7,195 nucleotides of DNA from Stenotrophomonas sp. (GCA_003484865.1 DMZT01000417.1:1-7195), one strand, 5' to 3'; numbered from the stretch's first letter, positions 1 through 6,671 are shown. Program-made: numbers and translations. The notes: generated by a model not told the origin, from the letters alone.

Positions 1-329
1 GAGCCGGCCGCCAGGAAGTTGACCGCGCCCGCGTTGGTCGAGCAGACCGTGGACGTGTTGGCGGCACTGGTGATCAACGCCACCGCGCCGGTAGCGTTGA
101 TCACGCCGGCATTGGCGGCATAGAAGGCCGGTGCACCGACGGTGGTCGGCGCGTAGGTGCCGCTTGCGACCGTCAGGACCGTGCCGTTCGCGCGGACCTG
201 CTGGGCGGGTACGCTTGCCGGTACCGTGATACAGCTGGCCGCGTCCACGCTCTGCGCCAATGCGCACCAGGGCGCCGACGCAGCCAGCCCGACCACGAGC
301 AGGCTGCCGCGGATCGATTGCGGTGACAC
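1..329 (-). CDS. Secreted beta-helix / autotransporter-like protein, N-terminal fragment
   Basis: Reading the minus strand from a GTG at 329 gives 109 codons open to the window edge, so the gene continues beyond base 1. Residues 1-25 form a signal peptide: an Arg at 7, a hydrophobic core (SLLVVGLAASAPW) and a signal peptidase I site ALA|Q. The mature part is rich in Ala, Gly, Thr, Val and Asn (for example TVASGTYAPTTVGAP and NAGVINATGAVALITS). This is the low-complexity pattern of a beta-helical passenger, as in type V autotransporters of Xanthomonads. Two cysteines (about residues 33 and 96) lie in the mature part. There is no ATG in this frame: the upstream stop is a TAA at about 395, and GTG codons at 389, 350 and 329 are the options. 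I chose 329 because it gives a normal-length signal peptide, although no strong ribosome binding site precedes any of them. The C-terminal beta-barrel is outside the window, so the autotransporter call is an inference; another secreted adhesin or beta-helix enzyme is possible. Confidence 0.6.
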   Translation of the reverse strand, partial: MSPQSIRGSLLVVGLAASAPWCALAQSVDAASCITVPASVPAQQVRANGTVLTVASGTYAPTTVGAPAFYAANAGVINATGAVALITSAANTSTVCSTNAGAVNFLAAG

Positions 330-623
330 GAACGTACCCGCACACGTCACGCCGGAGGCTGCTCGGCGACCAGATCGGGAAGTCTCCACGTTTTATCCAT
401 GATGTGCTGTGTTGATCTACATGCACGACGTCGCCACGCATGGCGGGCACCGGGTGTGACTCGAGTCTGGCCACAGCGCTCCACGTGCTCAACCGCAATA
501 CGTGCGGGGTGAGGTCAGTAAAACTACCGGCACCCGGGGCGCACAGCCTCCCGCAGACATCCGACGCAGCGCTGACATCGGCCCGGGTATAGTGATCCTG
601 ACTTCACCGTAAGGATCGAAGCT
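330..623. other. Intergenic region between divergent genes
   Basis: This region separates the minus-strand secreted protein from the plus-strand ThDP enzyme and must hold promoters for both. An AT-richer patch lies near 389-420 and contains a minus-strand GATAAA that could be a -10 for the secreted protein, but no convincing -35 accompanies it. A 10-bp palindrome GACTCGAGTC lies at 458-467. I see no ORF with coding character, no RNA gene and no U-tract terminator here. Confidence 0.5.
588..593 (+). promoter_or_regulatory. Possible -10 element upstream of the ThDP enzyme gene
   Basis: TATAGT matches the sigma-70 -10 consensus at five of six positions and lies 30 bases before the ATG at 624, which would give a leader of roughly 20-25 bases. 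No good -35 is found at 16-18 bases; CTGACA at 572-577 is too close. The call rests on one hexamer. Confidence 0.3.
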
Positions 624-2279
624 ATGCAGAAGGGCTCGGATCTACTGGTCAAGGCGCTGGAGAACGAAGGCGTCGACCGCATCTTTGGTGTCCCGGGCGA
701 GGAGAATCTGGACTTCCTTGAGTCGCTCCGGACCTCGCACATCGAGCTGGTGCTCACACGCCACGAGCAGGCGGCCGCGTTCATGGCCGCCACCCACGGC
801 CGGCTCACCGGCAGGCCAGGTGTATGCCTCGCCACGCTCGGCCCGGGCGCGCTGAATTTCTCCACCGGCGCGGCCTATGCCCACCTCGGCGCGTGGCCGA
901 TGATTCTGATCACGGGGCAGAAGCCGGTGATGAGCGCCAAGCAGGCACGGTTCCAGATCGTGGATATCGTGGCCTCGATGAAGCCGCTCACGAAAATGAC
1001 GCGTCAGATCGTCAGCCCGGCCGCGATTCCGGCCACGGTGCGCGATGCCTTCCGCGTGGCCATGGAAGAGCGCCCAGGGCCGGTGCATCTGGAGCTCCCG
1101 GAGGATGTCGCCGGCGAGGAGGTGGAGGATATCGCCGTCATCCCGGTTCATCCGCTGGAGCGTCCGATCGCACCGTCTGCCGCGCTCGACCGCGCAGAAG
1201 CGGCCATCCTGGCCGCCAAACGGCCGCTGGTGATGATCGGTGCGGCGGGAAGCCGCCCGTGGCTCGCCGAGGCGCTTTCCGCGTTCGTCACGCGGACCCG
1301 CCTGCCGTTTTTCAACACGCAGATGGGCAAGGGCGCCGTCACCGGCGGTTCCAACCTGTACATGGGAACGGCCGCGCTCTCCGAGGGCGACTATGTCCAC
1401 GAAGCCGTTGCCCGTGCTGATCTGATCATCGCCATTGGCCATGACACGGTCGAAAAGCCGCCCTTCCTGATGAAGAGCGGCGGCGGCCCCAAGGTCGTCC
1501 ATATCAGCTTCCAGTCCGCCACGGTGGAGCAGGTGTATCACCCCGATATCGAGGTGCTGGGCGACATCGGGGCTTCGGTGGATGCCCTGGCCGGGCGGCT
1601 GGAAGGCCGCTTGGCGACTGACGAAGGCATGATCGAGCTGCGCCAGAAGATCCTGGCCCGTCTCAACGACCGTGCCGAGGAGGACCGCTTCCCGGTCACG
1701 CCGCAACGGCTGGTACATGACGTGCGCCAGTCCATGCCGGACGACGGCATCGTCTGCCTTGACAACGGTATGTACAAGATCTGGTTCGCGCGCAACTACC
1801 GCACGCATGTCGCCAACACGTTGCTGGTCGACAATGCGCTGGCCACGATGGGGGCCGGCCTGCCGTCCGCCATGATGGCCGCGATGCTGTACCCGAAGCG
1901 GCGCGTCCTGGCCGTATGCGGTGACGGCGGCTTCATGATGAACTCGCAGGAGATGGAAACCGCCGTGCGCCTCGGACTCAACCTGGTGGTGGTGATCCTC
2001 AACGACAGCGCCTACGGCATGATCCGCTGGAAACAGGCGGTGGATGGCTTTGAGGATTTCGGGATGCGCTTTGGCAATCCGGATTTCGTGAAGTATGCCG
2101 AGGCCTACGGCGCCAAGGGGAGCCGGGTGAACGCAGTAGGCGACCTGGTGCCCATGATCGAAGCCGCCTTCGCAGGCGGCGGTGTCCACGTGCTGGATGT
2201 GCCGATCGACTATGCCGAGAACACCCGCGTGCTGGTGGACGAGCTGCGCAACCGCACGCCGGACGTGGGCTGCGCGTGA
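624..2279 (+). CDS. Acetolactate synthase large-subunit-type ThDP-dependent enzyme
   Basis: This 551-residue protein has the full three-domain fold of the acetolactate synthase / pyruvate oxidase family. The N-terminal pyrimidine-binding domain (about 1-170) contains the catalytic Glu48 in RHEQAAAFMA and the GPGALN loop at 74-79. The central domain (about 185-330) includes RPLVMIGAAG. The C-terminal diphosphate-binding domain (about 360-535) carries the ThDP/Mg motif from GDGG at 434-437 to Asn461, the standard spacing. Glu48 excludes glyoxylate carboligase. The family condenses two pyruvates to 2-acetolactate with loss of CO2. No small regulatory subunit (ilvN) follows, which fits a catabolic, AlsS-like enzyme rather than the biosynthetic IlvB complex. 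The tail DVPIDYAEN resembles the catabolic group from memory. The start is supported by AAGGA at 611-615, 8 bases from the ATG. An aldehyde dehydrogenase lies 34 bases downstream, so the true reaction could be decarboxylation of another 2-oxo acid to an aldehyde. The family is certain; the substrate is not. Confidence 0.85.
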   Translation: MQKGSDLLVKALENEGVDRIFGVPGEENLDFLESLRTSHIELVLTRHEQAAAFMAATHGRLTGRPGVCLATLGPGALNFSTGAAYAHLGAWPMILITGQKPVMSAKQARFQIVDIVASMKPLTKMTRQIVSPAAIPATVRDAFRVAMEERPGPVHLELPEDVAGEEVEDIAVIPVHPLERPIAPSAALDRAEAAILAAKRPLVMIGAAGSRPWLAEALSAFVTRTRLPFFNTQMGKGAVTGGSNLYMGTAALSEGDYVHEAVARADLIIAIGHDTVEKPPFLMKSGGGPKVVHISFQSATVEQVYHPDIEVLGDIGASVDALAGRLEGRLATDEGMIELRQKILARLNDRAEEDRFPVTPQRLVHDVRQSMPDDGIVCLDNGMYKIWFARNYRTHVANTLLVDNALATMGAGLPSAMMAAMLYPKRRVLAVCGDGGFMMNSQEMETAVRLGLNLVVVILNDSAYGMIRWKQAVDGFEDFGMRFGNPDFVKYAEAYGAKGSRVNAVGDLVPMIEAAFAGGGVHVLDVPIDYAENTRVLVDELRNRTPDVGCA

Positions 2280-2313
2280 TCGCCCTCGCTGACCCTTCCG
2301 CAAGGAGCTCAAG

Positions 2314-3696
2314 ATGTTGACCGTCGTACAGGCTTTTGACCGCGCCCCTATCGCTGAGATCGGAATGGATACCGCCGCCGCGCTGGAGCGCAAGCTCAGT
2401 GCCGCCGAGCGGGTTTTCAAGAACCGCGACGGCTGGCTCGCCCCGCACCAGCGTATCGCCATCCTGCGCAAGCTTGCCGCCCTGATGGATGCCAAACGCG
2501 ACCACCTCGCCCTGCAGATTGCACGCGAGGGCGGCAAACCGCTCCCGGATGCGATCATCGAGACCACACGTGCGATCGATGGCGTCCACAATGCGGCCGA
2601 CGAGCTGCGCAACTTTGCCGGCCGCGAAATCCCGATGGGTCTTTCCGCAGCGTCCGAAGGCCGCTGGGCGTTCACGACCCGGGAGCCCATCGGCATCGTG
2701 GCGGCCATCTCGGCGTTCAATCACCCGCTCAACCTGATCGTCCATCAGGTCGCGCCGGCCATCGCCGTGGGTTGCCCGGTCATCATCAAGCCGGCCTCGG
2801 CAACGCCACTGTCCTGCCTGGAATTCGTGGCGATGGTGCATGAGGCCGGGCTGCCCGAACCGTGGTGCCAGAGTTTCCTCCCCGAAGGCAACGACCTGGC
2901 CGAGGCGCTGGCCACCGACAGGCGCATTGCCTTTCTGAGCTTCATCGGTTCGGCGAGGGTAGGGTGGTCGCTGCACGCCAAGCTGGCACACGGCGCACGT
3001 TCGGCGCTGGAGCACGGCGGGGTTGCGCCCGCCCTCGTCGACCGCAGTGCTGACCTGGCCAGGATCATCGAGCCGATCGTCAAGGGCGGCTACTACCATG
3101 CCGGCCAGGTGTGCGTGTCCACACAGCGCATCTTCGTCCACAACGACATTGCAGACGCCTTCACCCAGGCCCTCGTCGCCCGGGTTGAACGGCTGCGTAC
3201 CGGCGACCCGACCCTGAAGGACACCGAGGTGGGCCCGCTGATCCAGCCGCGCGAGGCCGACCGCGTGGCCGAGTGGATTGACGAAGCGGTGAGCGGCGGT
3301 GCGCAGCTTGCCACCGGCGGCAAGCGACTTTCCGAGACCACACTGCAGCCCACCGTGCTGCTCGATCCGGCCAGCGACGCGCGGGTGACCACGCAGGAAG
3401 TCTTCGGCCCGGTGGTGGCCGTTTATCGCTACACCGACCTCGACGAGGCGATCGCGCGCGCCAACGCCCTGCCCACCGCCTTCCAGGCCAGCGTGTTCGC
3501 GCAGGATATCGACATCGCCATGCGCGCCGCCAACCGGCTGGATGCCTCGGCCGTGATGATCAATGATCCGACTGCGTTCCGCACGGACTGGATGCCTTTC
3601 GCCGGCCGCCGCGAATCGGGCTATGGCACGGGCGGGATTCCGTACACGATGCGGGACATGTCGCAGGAGAAGATGATTCTGATGCGGCGGAGTTGA
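2314..3696 (+). CDS. NAD(P)-dependent aldehyde dehydrogenase
   Basis: This 460-residue protein covers the whole aldehyde dehydrogenase fold, slightly shorter than the usual 480-500. Visible family residues are Asn136 of the oxyanion hole (AFNHPL), Lys159 for cofactor binding (IIKPAS), the GSxxxG turn at 212-217 (IGSARVG), the general base Glu233 (LEHGG), the catalytic Cys267 (GQVCVST) and EVFGPVVAV with Glu362 and Phe364. The C-terminal stretch PFAGRRESGYGTGGIPYTMR fits the lactaldehyde/ALDH21-like bacterial group better than betaine-aldehyde enzymes, from memory. The enzyme oxidises an aldehyde to a carboxylic acid. The position that is Glu in strictly NAD-dependent enzymes (three after the Lys) is Ser162, which suggests NADP can be accepted. 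The start has AAGGAG at 2302-2307, six bases from the ATG. With only 34 bases after the ThDP enzyme stop, the two genes are probably one operon, and this enzyme may act on an aldehyde produced by its partner. The substrate is unknown. Confidence 0.85.
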   Translation: MLTVVQAFDRAPIAEIGMDTAAALERKLSAAERVFKNRDGWLAPHQRIAILRKLAALMDAKRDHLALQIAREGGKPLPDAIIETTRAIDGVHNAADELRNFAGREIPMGLSAASEGRWAFTTREPIGIVAAISAFNHPLNLIVHQVAPAIAVGCPVIIKPASATPLSCLEFVAMVHEAGLPEPWCQSFLPEGNDLAEALATDRRIAFLSFIGSARVGWSLHAKLAHGARSALEHGGVAPALVDRSADLARIIEPIVKGGYYHAGQVCVSTQRIFVHNDIADAFTQALVARVERLRTGDPTLKDTEVGPLIQPREADRVAEWIDEAVSGGAQLATGGKRLSETTLQPTVLLDPASDARVTTQEVFGPVVAVYRYTDLDEAIARANALPTAFQASVFAQDIDIAMRAANRLDASAVMINDPTAFRTDWMPFAGRRESGYGTGGIPYTMRDMSQEKMILMRRS

Positions 3697-3703
3697 ACCT
3701 CAT

Positions 3704-4171
3704 ATGGTCAGGTCGGTATCTGCAGAAAAGCAGCGTGAGTACGACGAACTGAAGCGCTTCTTTGTTCACTGGGAGACACATCTCACGCCGCAACGGGTGT
3801 TGGGGCTCGAGCACCCGCACAATCCAATCAATGTGCTTGCGGTCTACGAGCGCCAGCTGGGTGTTTCACGTGTCCTGCCAGGCCTGAAACAAGCGGTCAA
3901 TGACATCCTGGAGGACTTCGGGGATTTCTCGCCACAGCAGATCGCTGCAGCAGATGCCTCTCTAGCCGGGGCTGGTGCACCGACGATGAGTCAGCTCTGG
4001 CAGCGCCGCTCTCGTCACTACAAGGCTCTCCTGCGGCGTGGCCGCCTCCGCAATGACACCGAGTACTATCTGGCCTCGTCGATTGTGTGTGATACCGCCT
4101 CGCCAGTTCCTCCCAACGAACTGGACCTTCTGGACAGGATGGTGGCCAACTATGAGTTGCAGCGGACCTGA
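3704..4171 (+). CDS. Hypothetical protein, unknown function
   Basis: I do not recognise this 155-residue protein. It has no signal peptide and no membrane segment, so it is probably cytosolic. It is charged, with an Arg/Lys-rich patch at 101-116 (RRSRHYKALLRRGRLR) followed by NDTEYYLASSIVCD and an acidic helical end (NELDLLDRMVANYELQ). The N-terminal half contains predicted helices, including LKQAVNDILEDF at 61-72. It begins 7 bases after the aldehyde dehydrogenase stop, so it may be co-transcribed. Its ribosome binding site is weak: GGAG at 3689-3692, 11 bases from the ATG and inside the upstream gene. Codon use is less GC-biased at third positions than in the two upstream genes (many codons such as GTT, TCA, CAA, CCA and AAT), which may mark a different origin or low expression. 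The open frame and the protein-like composition support a real gene. A basic surface could bind nucleic acid, but that is speculation. Confidence 0.65.
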   Translation: MVRSVSAEKQREYDELKRFFVHWETHLTPQRVLGLEHPHNPINVLAVYERQLGVSRVLPGLKQAVNDILEDFGDFSPQQIAAADASLAGAGAPTMSQLWQRRSRHYKALLRRGRLRNDTEYYLASSIVCDTASPVPPNELDLLDRMVANYELQRT

Positions 4172-4229
4172 CCCTCTACACGCGCCATGGCTCGACGCCA
4201 GGGAAATGATGGTCGTACTTACTGATGCC

Positions 4230-4241
4230 TGACACCTGTCA
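4230..4241. repeat. Short inverted repeat TGACA-CC-TGTCA
   Basis: Two perfect 5-base arms separated by two bases lie in the 155-base gap between the hypothetical protein and the membrane protein, immediately before a weak promoter candidate. It could be an operator half-site pair. At this length it may be chance. Confidence 0.25.
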
Positions 4242-4242
4242 C

Positions 4243-4270
4243 TTGTGATGGGTCGGTGCAAAGCGAGAAT
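4243..4270 (+). promoter_or_regulatory. Weak sigma-70-like promoter candidate for the membrane protein
   Basis: TTGTGA at 4243-4248 and GAGAAT at 4265-4270 each match four of six consensus positions, with a 16-base spacer. Transcription would start near 4277, about 50 bases before the GTG start. There is no independent support. Confidence 0.22.
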
Positions 4271-4315
4271 GGAGCCATTCCCGCGCGGCGTGCATCGCCG
4301 GCACCCGCCCACATC

Positions 4316-4320
4316 AAGGA
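4316..4320 (+). promoter_or_regulatory. Ribosome binding site deciding the GTG start at 4327
   Basis: AAGGA ends six bases before GTG 4327 and twelve bases before the in-frame ATG 4333. The normal spacing favours the GTG, adding two residues to the protein. Confidence 0.5.
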
Positions 4321-4326
4321 CTCCCC

Positions 4327-4854
4327 GTGATCATGCTGCAGCACCTCATCTCGAACACCCCTGTGTGGGTCTGGGCGCTCCTGGTCTTCCTGGTCAGCCG
4401 CGGCATCGCTGCCATGAGACCCGGTGAAACCTCGCTCACGAAACTGGCCATCGTGCCGGCTCTCTTCACCGCCTGGGGGGCCTGGTCGCTCGGCCACCGT
4501 TTCGGCAGTTCCTGGGAGGCGTGGGGGGAATGGGTGGTCGGCATCGGTGCGGGCATGGGCCTTGGGTGGATGCTGCTGCGACGGGCAACGCTCACCGTCA
4601 ACATATCCACGGGGAGGTTGTGGCGCAGTGCGGACTACAGCCTGCTGCCGCTGCTGCTGCTCACGTTTGTGGTGAAGTACGGCTTCGAGGTAGCGCTTTC
4701 CGTCTCCCCTTCGCTCAACCTCGATGTCGGCTTCCGCGCCGCCTATCTGTTGTTGTCGGGCGGGTTCACCGGCGTCTTAATCGGAAAGTACCTGCGATAC
4801 CTGCGCGCCTCGCGGCTTGCCATGCCGCGCTCGGCGCTGGAAGCGGCCGGCTGA
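4327..4854 (+). CDS. DUF6622-like multi-pass inner-membrane protein
   Basis: The 175-residue protein is mostly hydrophobic, with about five membrane segments near residues 12-29, 38-57, 66-84, 105-126 and 136-155. It ends in a basic cytoplasmic-looking tail (KYLRYLRASRLAMPRSALE), which by the positive-inside rule would place the C-terminus in the cytoplasm. The opening LQHLISNTPVWVWALLVFLV and the overall length resemble the DUF6622 family as I remember it; that family has no established function. There is no cleavable signal peptide and no transporter or enzyme motif. The start is the GTG at 4327, with the ATG at 4333 as the alternative. It is separated from the preceding gene by 155 bases and from the acetyltransferase by 130 bases, so it may be a single-gene unit. 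Confidence 0.75.
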   Translation: MIMLQHLISNTPVWVWALLVFLVSRGIAAMRPGETSLTKLAIVPALFTAWGAWSLGHRFGSSWEAWGEWVVGIGAGMGLGWMLLRRATLTVNISTGRLWRSADYSLLPLLLLTFVVKYGFEVALSVSPSLNLDVGFRAAYLLLSGGFTGVLIGKYLRYLRASRLAMPRSALEAAG

Positions 4855-4945
4855 GGCCACCTGGCGTTACACGCCCCGTCTCTGCGATGCCAACATCGAT
4901 CTCGCGAGAGGCTTGGTGTCTGCCACCGATGGCGGCACACTGCTG

Positions 4946-4969
4946 CTGGTTGTGGCGTAGCGCCACCAG
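4946..4969 (+). other. Potential stem-loop before the acetyltransferase gene
   Basis: GTGGCG (4952-4957) and CGCCAC (4961-4966) form a perfect 6-bp stem with a TAG loop. CTG (4946-4948) and CAG (4967-4969) can extend it across a three-base bulge. It ends only two bases before the ribosome binding site at 4972-4976. No U-tract follows, so it is not a standard terminator; it could modulate translation or simply be GC-rich chance. Confidence 0.3.
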
Positions 4970-4971
4970 GC

Positions 4972-4976
4972 AGGAG
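4972..4976 (+). promoter_or_regulatory. Ribosome binding site deciding the GTG start at 4985
   Basis: AGGAG lies eight bases before GTG 4985. An ATG at 4981 is out of frame and closes after three codons, so the GTG is the productive start. An in-frame ATG exists ten codons later but would trim into the conserved first strand. Confidence 0.55.
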
Positions 4977-4984
4977 AGGTATGC

Positions 4985-5509
4985 GTGACTGATGCAGCAA
5001 AACAAACACTGACGATGCGCCGCGCCAGCGTGGCCGATGCGCCCGCTGTACTGCGGTTGTTCGACGAGGTGTTTGCCTGGTTCGTGGCCATCGGCAACCC
5101 ACAGCAGTGGGGTAGCGAAGCGTGGTCATCGATTCCACGCCGTATCACCCAGGTGACCGACGCCTGCGCGCTGCCGGGTGCTTGGGTAGCGGAGACCGCA
5201 CAGGGCGAGGTGCGTGCGTTCCTGGCGTTGGGAGACGCCATGCCTTACGTGCCGGCAGCGGTCGAGCCAGAGCTCTACGTGCGTGTGCTGATTGCTTCGC
5301 GCGATCCGCGCGTGCGCGGTATCGGCCGCCGGCTGATGGCGTTCGCCGACGAGCAGGCACGTGCCGCGGGTGTCGCTTACGTGCGCGTGGATTGCTATGC
5401 CGGGGGCAGTGGCGACCTGGTGCGTTTCTACGAATCGTGCGGTTACGAACGGTTGTCGACCTTCAACATAGACGGTTGGCCGGGTCAGGTTCTTGACCGC
5501 CGTTTGTGA
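4985..5509 (+). CDS. GNAT-family N-acetyltransferase
   Basis: This 174-residue protein has the single-domain GNAT layout. The N-terminal strand and helix are LTMRRASVADAPAVLRLFDE (9-28). The central strands contain AWVAETAQGEVRAFLALGD (66-84). Motif A is ELYVRVLIASRDPRVRGIGR (96-115), with the R-x-x-G-x-G pyrophosphate loop RVRGIG at 109-114. The C-terminal strand/helix is YVRVDCYAGGSGDLVRFYES (132-151), followed by CGYERLSTFNIDGWPGQVL. Members transfer an acetyl group from acetyl-CoA to an amine on a small molecule, an antibiotic or a protein; the acceptor cannot be read from the sequence. It is cytosolic. The gene converges on the LacI-type gene, with 12 bases between the two stop codons and no evident terminator. 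Confidence 0.85.
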   Translation: MTDAAKQTLTMRRASVADAPAVLRLFDEVFAWFVAIGNPQQWGSEAWSSIPRRITQVTDACALPGAWVAETAQGEVRAFLALGDAMPYVPAAVEPELYVRVLIASRDPRVRGIGRRLMAFADEQARAAGVAYVRVDCYAGGSGDLVRFYESCGYERLSTFNIDGWPGQVLDRRL

Positions 5510-5521
5510 AGCAGTCGTCGG

Positions 5522-6610
5522 CTAAAGGGCCAGCAAAGGCCTCGAAACAGACGCCCGCGTGATCAACTGGTAGGGCAGCACATGGTTCACGGTGGCGCGC
5601 GCCGAGGACGCGGGATGCCGGATCGCGCGCAGCAGGATATCGATGGCCGTGTCCGCCATCGCGGCCACCGGCTGATGGATGGTCGTCAGTTCCGGCCACA
5701 CCATCGTTGCCGCGGAGGTGTCGTCGAAGCCCACCACCGAAAGATCCCCTGGCACCTCCAACCCGCGGCGATGGGCGACGGAAACCACGGCCGACGCCAT
5801 GTCATCGTTGCTGGCGAAGATCGCGCTGGGCGGCTGGGGCAGCGTCAACAACCGTTCGGCCGCCTCCAGCCCGGAGCGGTACGTGAAATATCCCGGCTGG
5901 ACGAGCGTGTCGTCGTAGCCGATGCCGGCGTCAGCCAAGGCATCCCGGTAGCCTTGCCAGCGGTGCGCGCTGGCGGTCTGATTTGGATCGCCGGTGATGT
6001 AGCCGATGCGGGCATGCCCGTAAGCGATCAGATGCGACACCATGTCGTGGCTTGCCTGGCGGTCATCAATGCGCACGCACGACAGCCGGTCGCTGAAATG
6101 GCTGGATGCGATGGAGACGACGGGAATGCCGGCGGTCACGAAGGTGTCGACGATGTCCTGTGATTCGCACAGGGGCGGCGGAAGAATCACGCCCGCCACG
6201 CTGTTGGACAATTGCCGTGCTGCCTCGCGACGTTGCTGGCTGCCCAGTTCATCCCAGGTGGCGATCACCAGCTGTGCCGCTGCCCGGGTGGAGCCACGCA
6301 GCGCGCCCACCAGCAGTTCGCGCAGGTAGCTGGAGCTCGGATTGGTGTAGATCAACGCGATGCAGGTGTGCTGCGCCGCGGCCAGTGCGCTCGCCGCAAG
6401 GTTGGGGCGGTAATCCAGTGCGAGCACGCTGCGCATGACACGCTCCCGGTTGCCGTCACGCACCCCCGCATGGCCGTTGATGACGCGCGACACCGTCATG
6501 GCGGACACGCCGGCGTGCGCCGCGACGTCGTCGATGGTGATGGCGCTGGCTTTCCGACGCACGGCTTTCGGGCTGTTTTTCAGGACACGCGCTCCTTTGT
6601 TGCGCTGCAT
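5522..6610 (-). CDS. LacI-family transcriptional repressor
   Basis: The 362-residue protein has an N-terminal LacI helix-turn-helix (ITIDDVAAHAGVSAMTVSRV at 24-43, then INGHAGVRDGNRERV). Next comes the hinge helix region YRPNLAASALA (67-77) and a periplasmic-binding-like effector domain from about 82 to 350. Family landmarks are GVILPPP (140-146), RIGYITGDP (201-209), RWQGYRDAL (217-225), IFASNDDMASAVV (264-276) and VVGFDDT (292-298). It should bind a palindromic operator as a dimer and release it when a sugar or sugar derivative binds. A perfect LacI-type palindrome lies 46 bases upstream of its ATG, between it and the divergent TonB-dependent receptor, suggesting that it controls the receptor and probably itself. 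The ATG at 6610 gives an extra basic N-terminal arm and has a poor ribosome binding site. AAGGAG lies inside the reading frame and points to a possible CTG start at codon 10. The inducer is unknown. Confidence 0.93.
   Translation of the reverse strand: MQRNKGARVLKNSPKAVRRKASAITIDDVAAHAGVSAMTVSRVINGHAGVRDGNRERVMRSVLALDYRPNLAASALAAAQHTCIALIYTNPSSSYLRELLVGALRGSTRAAAQLVIATWDELGSQQRREAARQLSNSVAGVILPPPLCESQDIVDTFVTAGIPVVSIASSHFSDRLSCVRIDDRQASHDMVSHLIAYGHARIGYITGDPNQTASAHRWQGYRDALADAGIGYDDTLVQPGYFTYRSGLEAAERLLTLPQPPSAIFASNDDMASAVVSVAHRRGLEVPGDLSVVGFDDTSAATMVWPELTTIHQPVAAMADTAIDILLRAIRHPASSARATVNHVLPYQLITRASVSRPLLAL
6592..6597 (-). promoter_or_regulatory. Shine-Dalgarno-like AAGGAG inside the annotated 5' end of the LacI-type gene
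   Basis: On the minus strand AAGGAG is followed after eight bases by CTG (6583-6581), in frame with the repressor at codon 10. The preceding ATG at 6610 lacks a comparable site. The helix-turn-helix starts at residue 24, so either start keeps the DNA-binding domain whole. Confidence 0.35.
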
Positions 6611-6656
6611 GATGACAAGCGCGACCCCGGATGATTAGTCTGCGGCCGTGACGTGA

Positions 6657-6670
6657 TGGTAGCGCTACCA
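6657..6670. promoter_or_regulatory. LacI-family operator palindrome
   Basis: TGGTAGCGCTACCA is a perfect 14-bp palindrome with the central CG expected of LacI-family operators. It lies between the divergent repressor and TonB-dependent receptor genes. It differs at one position from the xyl-box (TGGTAGCGCTAACA) that I recall for the XylR regulon of Xanthomonas. Binding by the adjacent repressor is inferred from position and symmetry. Confidence 0.8.
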
Positions 6671-6671
6671 C

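Noticed and set aside
255..270. Lipoprotein signal (lipobox) in the secreted protein, because Cys22 follows a hydrophobic stretch
   Set aside because: The preceding residues are A-P-W, which do not fit the lipobox; ALA|Q three residues later is a good signal peptidase I site.
157..402. 81-codon plus-strand frame near the left end
   Set aside because: It lies antisense to the signal peptide and passenger of the secreted protein, whose features are far more convincing.
624..2279. Biosynthetic acetolactate synthase (ilvB) of the branched-chain pathway
   Set aside because: No small regulatory subunit or other ilv/leu gene is adjacent; the neighbour is an aldehyde dehydrogenase.
642..2720. 692-codon open frame on the minus strand across both metabolic genes
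   Set aside because: It is antisense to two genes with complete catalytic motifs; long antisense frames are expected where third positions are nearly all G or C. Its translation is rich in His, Arg and Gly with no recognisable domain.
1999..3141. 380-codon minus-strand frame
   Set aside because: Antisense shadow of the aldehyde dehydrogenase with biased composition and no domain.
4688..4699. GGTAGCGCT, a partial match to the operator, inside the membrane protein gene
   Set aside because: Only one arm matches and the symmetry is lost; it is read as ordinary codons.
4900..4909. Palindrome TCTCGCGAGA in the gap before the acetyltransferase
   Set aside because: A single 10-bp palindrome in GC-rich DNA with no second copy and no promoter beside it.
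5582..6163. 193-codon plus-strand frame
   Set aside because: Antisense to the LacI-type effector domain; Arg/His/Gly-rich with no motif.
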